Source: Gammaproteobacteria bacterium
Lineage (GTDB): Bacteria; Pseudomonadota; Gammaproteobacteria; Pseudomonadales; Azotimanducaceae
DNA: 64,000 nucleotides
Assembly (NCBI GenBank): GCA_026706935.1
Contig: JAPOXV010000026.1
Location: 587,721 to 651,720 of the forward strand
Direction of reading: 5' to 3'
Below, piece after piece: positions 8,550 to 15,522 of this stretch (the first letter of the stretch is position 1; each line of letters begins with the position of its first letter). The notes beneath the pieces are model-generated. The model saw only the letters and a program-made list of their open reading frames with translations. It did no database searches and had not been told where the DNA came from. The position numbers were made by a program, and so were the translations under genes.

Positions 8550-9845
8550 TCAGTGAACTTCAGTATCTGCTTCTTGTAGACGTGCCAACGCGGTTTCGTA
8601 GAAGTCCACGTCACCCGTTGATCCTGCTTTTAGAACAAATGCGATTGGATCGTCCCCACCGACATGACAGTAGCCGCCCAACAGCTCGTCGTGAACGGCT
8701 ACGTCGACGCGGTCTACACCGAGTACGTCAAGCACCTTTCCCGATGTTTCACCACCTGCCACGAGAAATTTCCGCACGCCGAACTCATGAAGCCTTTTTG
8801 CAACGCGACCTAACGTGCGTTCCGCTAATGAGGATGCAGTTTCTCTGCCCATTGTCGACTGCACTTGCTTCACGACATCGGCTGTGGCAGATGTCGCGAT
8901 ACCGACAGGGCTATTGGTAACACGTTTTGTCGCCCATTCCACAATCTCGTCGGAGAGTTCTGCGTGATTTGCCCCTTTCTGAAGATCGATCCGAAATACA
9001 GGATAACGTCGCTCGAAGTAGTCGAGTTGACGGACGCTCTTGGGGGTGCAGCTACCGGATATGAGCGCTGTATAGCCAGGTGCGGGTGCAAGAAGTGATT
9101 TACCCTCGGAGATGCGTGAAGGGTCTAACTGTTGGCGCATCAATTCGACAGGTAAGTCGTCAGAACCTGTCGTCAGCCCTACATTTTCCACTAGCTTCGC
9201 GATGCGTCCGAGGTCATTTGCGTCGATGGCGTCCACGATGAAAAACGTCACATCTGACGCGTTCTGTTCAGCGAGGTATCGTCGGGCGGTGTCGAGGTCT
9301 GCGCGAAGCATCTCTAAAGGTAGGAGGCCGACTTTGACTCGGCTCTGCGACTGCAATACTTCAACGAGGTTTGAATTTGTCATCGGCGTCACGGGATCAT
9401 AGCGTCGAGGCGTTTCGTGAAGCATGTTTTGACCAAGAAACAATCTACCTTGGTATACGGTCGCGTTATGTTCGGGTCGTGCTGGGCAAAACAGGACCAC
9501 CTTCGTGCCTGTAAGCGACATTAACGCCTCTGCGACAGGACCTATGTTTCCACGCGAGGTTGAGGAGAAAAGAGCACTGTATTTGTAGTAGATCTGACGT
9601 ACGTTTTTCTTTAGAAGTGTTTTGCCGATTCGCGATGCATCTGCAATTGCATCTTCAGCCGGAACCGCTAGTAGCCTGCGTCCTATAACAACCGCTCGTT
9701 CATTTCCCGACAATGTGTCGAGTGCAGTTTCAGATGTGAGCAACGGACAGCGCACACCGGAACTTTCGAGCAGACTTGCGACTTTTGCGCCACCCGTAAG
9801 GTCGTCGGCGATGACGCCGAGACCAATATGTTCGTTATCCATCAC
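8550..9845 (-). CDS. Four-carbon acid sugar kinase family protein (DUF1537, OtnK-like)
   Basis: A 431-residue kinase of the DUF1537 family. The N-terminal signature GVIADDLTGG (about residues 10-19) binds the sugar acid, and the C-terminal nucleotide-binding segment FLVAGGETSGKVLDVL lies near residues 366-381. Characterised members (OtnK, DtnK, LtnK) phosphorylate 3-oxo-tetronate or threonate at O4. The start may be GTG at 9845, overlapping the esterase stop by one base, or ATG at 9842. With the class II aldolase, the TIM-barrel isomerase and a dehydrogenase downstream it makes up a plausible C4 sugar acid route. No dehydrogenase of the usual beta-hydroxyacid (LtnD) type is nearby; the Gfo/Idh protein may replace it. 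Confidence 0.87.
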   Translation of the reverse strand: MMDNEHIGLGVIADDLTGGAKVASLLESSGVRCPLLTSETALDTLSGNERAVVIGRRLLAVPAEDAIADASRIGKTLLKKNVRQIYYKYSALFSSTSRGNIGPVAEALMSLTGTKVVLFCPARPEHNATVYQGRLFLGQNMLHETPRRYDPVTPMTNSNLVEVLQSQSRVKVGLLPLEMLRADLDTARRYLAEQNASDVTFFIVDAIDANDLGRIAKLVENVGLTTGSDDLPVELMRQQLDPSRISEGKSLLAPAPGYTALISGSCTPKSVRQLDYFERRYPVFRIDLQKGANHAELSDEIVEWATKRVTNSPVGIATSATADVVKQVQSTMGRETASSLAERTLGRVAKRLHEFGVRKFLVAGGETSGKVLDVLGVDRVDVAVHDELLGGYCHVGGDDPIAFVLKAGSTGDVDFYETALARLQEADTEVH

Positions 9846-10693
9846 TATAGATATTTCTTGAAGAAGCGCGTAAGTAATCGAATCACCGTTGGTCCACTGA
9901 TTGACGAAGGGTCGAGAATGTCGACCATGCGTTCTTGGGTGGAGCTACGACGATCAAATGCGTGACCCTCCCCAGCAAAGGAGTGAAGTTCGACGGTTCG
10001 ACCAAGTTCGACTAGCTTAGTGTAGAACTCAAGCGTACCCGAGAGTGGCACAGCTGGATCGTCGGCACCGTGAATTAGAAGGCACGGCGGAAATTCAGTG
10101 AGATCGTAGTGGATGGGGCTTGCTGAGGCGTATTCCGTATCTGTGGCAGTCGGATCTAGGAGTCCGAGTGGTGATCCATCGGCGCGCGTCTTGCGTACCC
10201 GAACAGGACCATACATCGCTCCTACAGCCTTAACGTTGCTTGATGCAGCAATGTGACCACCCGACCCTTCAAAATCGCTATGAACCGCAGCCATCAGGGC
10301 AAGGTGGCCACCGGCGGAATCGCCAGTAATTCCAACACGATCCTTATCCAGTCCAAACTGCTTTTTATTTACTTTCAAATAGCGGATGGCACATTTGACG
10401 TCTTCGATTTGTGCTGGCCAATGTGCCTCTCCGCTCAGACGGTATGAGGGGCAAAGGCATACGAATCCCGCCCGACTTAAAAACTCACCGAACCCGCTGA
10501 CGCCGCGCGTTGATCCCTTGCGCCAGCCACCACCATGAACAATCACCATCGCGGGTCTTGATTCCTGGATGCGTGGCGGAATGTAGAGTGTGCCTATGAG
10601 GTCCCGATTTCCGGCGCTACCGATAACAACGTTTTCCTGCTGACTTATTTCCCCAACAGGTAATAGATCAGAGTCCGAGAAAGTCGTAGACAT
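9845..10693 (-). CDS. Alpha/beta hydrolase, HSL/carboxylesterase type
   Basis: A 282-residue esterase of the hormone-sensitive-lipase-like group. The oxyanion motif HGGGW is at about 53-57 and the nucleophile elbow GDSAGGH at about 124-130, with S126 the nucleophile. IHGADDPAVP supplies the acid and GEGHAFDRR the histidine. No signal peptide is visible. It begins 87 bases after gcvPB on the same strand and is the first gene of the catabolic run, its stop touching the kinase start. A likely job is deacylation of an esterified sugar or lactone opening before the dehydrogenase and kinase steps. The substrate is unknown. Confidence 0.87.
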   Translation of the reverse strand: MSTTFSDSDLLPVGEISQQENVVIGSAGNRDLIGTLYIPPRIQESRPAMVIVHGGGWRKGSTRGVSGFGEFLSRAGFVCLCPSYRLSGEAHWPAQIEDVKCAIRYLKVNKKQFGLDKDRVGITGDSAGGHLALMAAVHSDFEGSGGHIAASSNVKAVGAMYGPVRVRKTRADGSPLGLLDPTATDTEYASASPIHYDLTEFPPCLLIHGADDPAVPLSGTLEFYTKLVELGRTVELHSFAGEGHAFDRRSSTQERMVDILDPSSISGPTVIRLLTRFFKKYL

Positions 10694-10780
10694 GTGTCAA
10701 TTTTGGTGAAGTACGTTGAAGAGCGTGATCCTGCATATCGACTGCAACGACCGCGGCTGCGTGTGGACGTTTGAGTCGGA

Positions 10781-12229
10781 CTAGTGCGCGGTTACGTCGA
10801 GCTGTCGCACAGCTTGCACTTCATCCAATCGACCAACTGGTTGTTGATGCGGTGCCTGCTTCACGAGATCGGGATCCGTTTGTGCTTCTTTCAGTATGGC
10901 GATCATCGCGTCAGCGAATGCGTCTAACTCTTCTTTGGTCTCGGTCTCGGTGGGTTCGATTAAAAAACACTCTGGAATCAATAGAGGGAAGTAGGTCGTC
11001 GGCGCGTGAAAACCATAATCGAGCAATCGTTTTGCAAAATCCATCGCCGTCACACCGGTTGCTTTCGCTTCCTGTCGCAATGAAATCGCAAATTCGTGAG
11101 TTGCTCTTCGATCGGGGTACGCAGGATGGAAACCGGCGTTTGATAAACGCTTCATAAGGTAATTGGCGTTTAGGGTCGCGTACGCACTAACGTTCCGCAT
11201 GCCGTTCGCACCAAGCATCATCGAATATGCATACGCTCGTAACAAAATCCCGACATTTCCCATGAACGAAGACAGACGACCGATTGATTTCGGCCTTACT
11301 GACCGGTCTAGCCAACCATAACCATTTTCAGTTTTCGTGACCATCGGTGTGGGTAGATACGGTGCGAGTAGCTCATTCGCACCAACCGGACCGGCACCTG
11401 GACCTCCACCGCCATGAGGCGTTGCAAATGTCTTATGTAGGTTCAGGTGTAGTACATCAAATTGCATGTCGCCCGGGCGAGCACGACCAAGTATCGCATT
11501 GAGATTCGCCCCGTCGTAATACAACAATCCCCCCGCGTCGTGCACGATGTCGCTGATGGCTTGGATTCTGCGCTCAAAAACCGCACACGTACTAGGGTTG
11601 GTGAGCATGATTCCGGCAGTCTTTGGTCCAACCACGCGTTTAAGGCTCTCTAGATCAACATCCCCATCCGCATCTACTTCAACTTCCTTCGCAATCAGAC
11701 CAGCCATGCTTGCGGTCGCCGGATTCGTCCCGTGAGCCGCCGTAGGTACGATGATCTCAGTACGTTCATGGTCGTTGTTATCGGTGTGATAAGCCTTGAT
11801 CATTAACGCACCGGTTAGCTCACCCTGAGCGCCAGCCATCGGTGTTAGGCAGACTTGGGCGGTACCTGTAACGTTCTGGAGTAGCTCTTGTAATTCAAAT
11901 AGGCACGCTAAGACGCCCTGACTGTGTGATGTTGGTGTAAGAGGGTGTCGGTTGAGGAACCCCTCCTGCATCGCGGCTCGATGCACGCCTCTCGGGTTGT
12001 ACTTCATCGTACATGAACCCAACGGGTAGAAATGCGTGTCGATTGAGAAGTTTTTCCGCGCGAGGTTCGTAAAGTGTCGGACCGCCTGTAGTTCGGATAC
12101 CTCGGGTAGCATCGGTGGAGCAGATCTCAACTGATGTTCGGGAAGAGGCTGTTGCGCGAAACCTTCCTTAACTCGCTGTGCTACCGCTCTTCGCGTAGGA
12201 CGTGACTTATCGAAAATCGTCTCAACCAT
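10781..12229 (-). CDS. gcvPB: Glycine dehydrogenase (decarboxylating) subunit 2
   Basis: A 482-residue PLP enzyme, the catalytic half of the two-subunit glycine cleavage P-protein. The PLP lysine is in HLNLHKTFATPHGGGGPG (about K266), with the glycine-rich loop directly after it. HGTNPATASM and NPSTCAVFE are also family signatures. It overlaps gcvPA by eight bases, which suggests coupled synthesis of the two halves. The P-protein decarboxylates glycine and passes the aminomethyl group to the lipoyl arm of GcvH. Many gammaproteobacteria have a single fused GcvP of about 950 residues, so the split form is worth noting. Confidence 0.96.
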   Translation of the reverse strand: MVETIFDKSRPTRRAVAQRVKEGFAQQPLPEHQLRSAPPMLPEVSELQAVRHFTNLARKNFSIDTHFYPLGSCTMKYNPRGVHRAAMQEGFLNRHPLTPTSHSQGVLACLFELQELLQNVTGTAQVCLTPMAGAQGELTGALMIKAYHTDNNDHERTEIIVPTAAHGTNPATASMAGLIAKEVEVDADGDVDLESLKRVVGPKTAGIMLTNPSTCAVFERRIQAISDIVHDAGGLLYYDGANLNAILGRARPGDMQFDVLHLNLHKTFATPHGGGGPGAGPVGANELLAPYLPTPMVTKTENGYGWLDRSVRPKSIGRLSSFMGNVGILLRAYAYSMMLGANGMRNVSAYATLNANYLMKRLSNAGFHPAYPDRRATHEFAISLRQEAKATGVTAMDFAKRLLDYGFHAPTTYFPLLIPECFLIEPTETETKEELDAFADAMIAILKEAQTDPDLVKQAPHQQPVGRLDEVQAVRQLDVTAH

Positions 12230-13559
12230 TCGTGAGTTCCTGGTAATAACGGTCGATGTCTTGTTCCGTCCTCACCTCTGTTGCGCAAACGAGCATGGCC
12301 TGATCGCCTTTGTCGATCAGACCTGTTAGCGGATAACCGGGCAGTATTCCGTTATCGAGCATTCGCTGTTGAAGTGCTTCGGTAGATTCGCCGAAATCGA
12401 GTACACATTCATGAAAATAAGGCGTGGCGAAGCGCATAGACACGTTAGGTAATTCCGTTAGACGATCTACGAGCCGATGGGTGTTGTGTACACATGAACT
12501 TGCGATCTCGTGAAGACCCTGAGGTCCTAGTAAGGTCATGTAGATAGTCGCAGCAGTCACCAGCAATCCTTGATTTGTGCATATATTCGAAGTCGCTTTC
12601 GCACGACGAATGTGTTGTTCGCGTGCTTGCAGCGTCAAAACAAACCCATGATTACCGTCTTTATCTTGAGTACGACCTGCGATACGACCGGGTAGTTGTC
12701 GCACGTGGATCATGCGTGTACAGAGGAATCCAAACGAAGGTCCGCCAGACGCCATAGGGATACCTAGAGGTTGCCCATCACCACAGACGATGTCAGCGCC
12801 AGTATCGCCCCAATCCCCGGGTGGCTTCAATAGTGCTAGGCTCATGGGGTTGACGACGCCAATGACGAGCGCATCGACATCATGAGCTCTGTTCGTCAGC
12901 ACATCGACGTCTTCGAGCAAACCGAGAAAATTTGGGTGTTGTACTACAACGGCAACTGCATTCTCAAGATCAACATCCGACACGGCTGTTAGCCCTTCGT
13001 GAGAAGTCATCAACTCGAGCTCGATACCTTGATGTGTGACGATAGATCGAACCGTCGCGAGGTAGGAAGGATGGAGCGATGCAGGCACCAAAACCCGTCT
13101 GGATTTTGACTTTCGGTTTACACGTACTGCCATAAGGATTGCTTCAGCCAACGCCGAAGCACCGTCGTACACTGACGCATTTGCGACATCCATCGCGGTC
13201 AGAGAAGCGAGCATCGTCTGAAACTCGTATACGAGCTGTAGAGTGCCTTGACTCGCCTCTGCTTGATACGGTGTATATGCCGTTAGAAACTCCCCTCGAC
13301 TTGCGATGTCCCAAACGGCAGCGGGAATATAGTGGTCGTAGCAACCAGCCCCAAGGAAACAGACTCCTGACGCATCCTCTTGAGCGCGGTGAGCCATGTG
13401 GTGCAACATGGCCATCTCCGAGATGCCATCGGGTATGTCTGGCAAACTGTCACACTTAATTCGATCCGGTATTTCGTCAAACAAATCTGCGATTGACGCA
13501 ATCCCGAGCGTCTCCAACATGCTCTCTTTGTCAGCATGCGTGTGAGGAATGAACGGCAT
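12222..13559 (-). CDS. gcvPA: Glycine dehydrogenase (decarboxylating) subunit 1
   Basis: A 445-residue aminotransferase-fold protein, the N-terminal half of the P-protein. FLGAGCYDHYIPA and YTPYQAEASQGTLQ are strong GcvPA signatures, and SGGPSFGFLCTR lies near the centre. It lacks the PLP lysine, which is on the partner GcvPB, as expected. It lies 16 bases downstream of gcvH and overlaps gcvPB by eight bases, giving the order gcvH-gcvPA-gcvPB. Together they form the glycine-decarboxylating part of the cleavage system, feeding C1 units to tetrahydrofolate through GcvT (encoded at 18414). Confidence 0.96.
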   Translation of the reverse strand: MPFIPHTHADKESMLETLGIASIADLFDEIPDRIKCDSLPDIPDGISEMAMLHHMAHRAQEDASGVCFLGAGCYDHYIPAAVWDIASRGEFLTAYTPYQAEASQGTLQLVYEFQTMLASLTAMDVANASVYDGASALAEAILMAVRVNRKSKSRRVLVPASLHPSYLATVRSIVTHQGIELELMTSHEGLTAVSDVDLENAVAVVVQHPNFLGLLEDVDVLTNRAHDVDALVIGVVNPMSLALLKPPGDWGDTGADIVCGDGQPLGIPMASGGPSFGFLCTRMIHVRQLPGRIAGRTQDKDGNHGFVLTLQAREQHIRRAKATSNICTNQGLLVTAATIYMTLLGPQGLHEIASSCVHNTHRLVDRLTELPNVSMRFATPYFHECVLDFGESTEALQQRMLDNGILPGYPLTGLIDKGDQAMLVCATEVRTEQDIDRYYQELTNG

Positions 13560-13575
13560 GGGTGCCTTACTGCTG

Positions 13576-13968
13576 CTAGTCGCCTTCTTCCTGACAATGC
13601 GCCGCGTACGCTTCAGCGGTCAGCAAGTCATTGGACAATTCTTCGTCGCTCATTTCAATGATGAAGAACCAACCTTCACCGTATGGGTCAGCATTTACAG
13701 TCTCGGGTGCGTTCTCTAACTCGTCATTAGTGTCGACGATCTCACCCGTAACCGGCGCATAGATATCCGAAGCAGCTTTCACCGATTCAACCACCGCGAC
13801 TTCCCCCTCACTTTCGACTTGAGTTCCGATCTCGGGCAATTCGACATATACGACGTCTCCTAGTTGCGTTTGCGCATAGTCAGAGATTCCGACTGTCGCA
13901 CGGTTACCGTCGACGCGAACCCATTCGTGAGTTGCTGCGTAGCGTAAATCGGATGGGAAATCAGGCAT
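13576..13968 (-). CDS. gcvH: Glycine cleavage system H protein
   Basis: A 130-residue lipoyl carrier. THEWVRVD near the N-terminus and the lipoylation site [17 protein letters not shown] (K64) are diagnostic. It shuttles the aminomethyl group between the P-protein and GcvT. It is the first gene of the gcvH-gcvPA-gcvPB unit. The roughly 250 bases upstream show no convincing glycine riboswitch aptamer, so regulation is probably by a protein or by the upstream promoter. Confidence 0.97.
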   Translation of the reverse strand: MPDFPSDLRYAATHEWVRVDGNRATVGISDYAQTQLGDVVYVELPEIGTQVESEGEVAVVESVKAASDIYAPVTGEIVDTNDELENAPETVNADPYGEGWFFIIEMSDEELSNDLLTAEAYAAHCQEEGD

Positions 13969-14224
13969 GTGAAGACTTAGTTTTCTTGACTTACGACTTA
14001 TAGGCGTGCAATTTTCGCAGGTATTTGCCGTTTTTGCTCCGCTTCAAGAAAAATACAGGATGTGGCTGTGATTACTCATACTGCCGCAATCGCCCGCCGA
14101 ATCGTTCGTGAAGATCTTCGTTACATGACCTGAAATTGTCGCTCCCACCCTCCGTTACGACACCAATACACAGGTGAAGCTGCTAAGTGCTTTTAACAGA
14201 ATAGTTTTTGGTGCAGATCCTTGA

Positions 14225-14431
14225 CTACGGCCCCACGGGCCAGTATTCCACATGCACACCAGGCATAGGGAAGTCGGCAACGTTCGCAGTTGCGAGCGTT
14301 GCGCCGATCCCTTCAGCTGCTGCCGCAATCATGCAGTCAGCTTGTTGCAACGTTACGCCGTGTTCTTGAAATTCACGTCGCCACCTACCCGCCTGCATAC
14401 CTTCGGATCGTCCAAGGGGCGCGAGTCGCAA
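14225..14431 (-). pseudogene. vapC toxin remnant, C-terminal fragment (PIN domain)
   Basis: The translated stretch LQQADCMIAAAAEGIGATLATANVADFP carries the C-terminal PIN-domain signature (the AD of the third conserved acid, then GATLATAN and DF). An in-frame TAG lies just upstream, five codons before the TTG that opens this frame. The N-terminal PIN half is found separately at 14513-14608, and the middle of the domain is missing between them. This is therefore the tail of a broken VapC-type ribonuclease toxin gene rather than a functional 68-residue protein. Confidence 0.75.
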
Positions 14432-14512
14432 CGCATGAAATAACTAGCACGTTATCGATTCCTCGTTAGGCCTTAAACCTCGCCAAATCTCTTCCACCTA
14501 AATTACAAAGAC

Positions 14513-14608
14513 CTAGAGTTCCACGCCTTGTCGACGTAGTGACCGCAGTCTCGATGCGGCTGGTTTGCCTCGCAATGCGTCGATCAGCACAGTCGAGTCC
14601 AACAACAA
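14513..14608 (-). pseudogene. vapC toxin remnant, N-terminal fragment
   Basis: Reading the minus strand from TTG at 14608 gives LLLDSTVLIDALRGKPAA and then SRLRSLRRQGVEL before a TAG at 14513. DSTVLIDALRG is the classic start of a PIN-domain toxin, with the first catalytic aspartate. The reading frame begins inside the end of the antitoxin gene, the normal vapBC arrangement. The toxin stops after about 31 codons and the next recognisable part is at 14431, so about half of the domain has been lost. Confidence 0.72.
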
Positions 14609-14853
14609 TCGGCTGAACGTTCAACCTGATCGCCGCCTCGTCTTCGACGACGCACCCACTCGCCAGGATTTTCGTCCCACTCGTGGCCACTCGCTTCAAT
14701 CCCTCCGAGAGCAGCTTCAATGTCCTCCCAGCGACGTTCATCGTCAAGACCGCGCTGGATGAGTTCACAAATAAAAGCACTTCGACGGCGAGAACCAGCT
14801 CGGCGGTCCAGCTCGACAACCAACGCATCGGGCAATGCTATGTGTATTCTCAT
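14584..14853 (-). CDS. Ribbon-helix-helix (CopG/VapB-type) antitoxin
   Basis: The likely start is the ATG at 14853 (MRIHIALPDALVVELDRR), giving about 89 residues; six further codons upstream are open. The N-terminal strand RIHIALPDALVVELD and the helix RRSAFICELIQRGLDDE form a ribbon-helix-helix DNA-binding domain. The C-terminal segment (EASGHEWDENPGEWVR) is the usual toxin-binding tail. The gene appears intact although its toxin partner downstream is broken, so it may persist as an orphan antitoxin or autoregulator. Confidence 0.75.
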   Translation of the reverse strand: MRIHIALPDALVVELDRRAGSRRRSAFICELIQRGLDDERRWEDIEAALGGIEASGHEWDENPGEWVRRRRRGGDQVERSADCCWTRLC

Positions 14854-14871
14854 GGGACGCGCATCGCACAC

Positions 14872-15522
14872 AAAGTACGCTTCTACTCTGTTGATCTCTC
14901 GTTTAGCGTGTCGATTTGGTATGAGACGGTAACGGACGAAGTGCAGTGGTACGTCGGATGACGTTGATATATGAATTGCGTGAGTTCGGATGTGGAGATT
15001 GAGTCAGTTTATTCGCTTCGATGAACGAACGATTGTCGTGTCACTTTCTTAGAAATTCGACGTGCAAATATGCGCTAGCGTCGATCGATCCGGCCGCGTC
15101 CACCACAGTGGCTAAGACACCAGGTGGTTGTCTAATCGCCCGATCCAACTCCCGCGAACTCGTCAGTCGAACTCGTAGCCGTAATTGCACAGTTTCAGCA
15201 ACACCGACAGCGGAAACCCTTTAAGTCCCGAACACTTCTTGCATTCAGCTTGGAGTGCGCGAAGCCTCAATGACGCTCGCGCCTAAAAAAACGGACGTTA
15301 TTGAATCGTTCTTCTGAAGCTCGCGGACCAACATGCGGTTACAACGATCAGCGACGCGAAATATGGACGATCAATACGATGCGAACGAGGGCTGTAAGTT
15401 AGCGTGAATAACCGCAACATGAATGGCGAAATTCGTCATTTTCAACATGTAATTTCGTCTTAAAATCTCACTAATCAGGTCGGGCTTGGTCACGTTGCTC
15501 GATCGCAATTCACACCTCGCGA
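14872..15522. other. Long intergenic stretch between the antitoxin and the TonB-dependent receptor
   Basis: I see no supportable gene here. A minus-strand stretch between about 15043 and 15222 stays open for roughly 59 codons but has no standard start and matches no family I recognise. It may be another decayed gene. The last 100 bases hold a strong inverted repeat (15422-15440) and presumably the receptor promoter. Confidence 0.4.
15422..15440. promoter_or_regulatory. 9+9 inverted repeat upstream of the TonB-dependent receptor
   Basis: AATGGCGAA and TTCGTCATT flank a single central A, pairing over nine positions with one G-T wobble. It lies about 80 bases before the receptor start, a suitable place for a repressor or activator dimer. 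The regulator is not encoded nearby. It could equally be an RNA hairpin in the leader. Confidence 0.4.

Noticed and set aside
13969-14220. Possible glycine riboswitch upstream of gcvH
   Set aside because: Read on the minus strand, there is a GGAGCAAA-like string, but the matching GGAGAGA and CTCTCAGG segments of the aptamer are absent and no tandem arrangement is visible.
14466-14828. 120-codon minus-strand frame across the vapBC region
   Set aside because: It runs in a different frame from both the antitoxin and the PIN fragments and has no domain pattern; it is a shadow frame.
15021-15224. 67-codon plus-strand open frame and its minus-strand counterpart
   Set aside because: No recognisable protein pattern on either strand; the minus-strand frame lacks a start codon. 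Noted only as possible decayed sequence.
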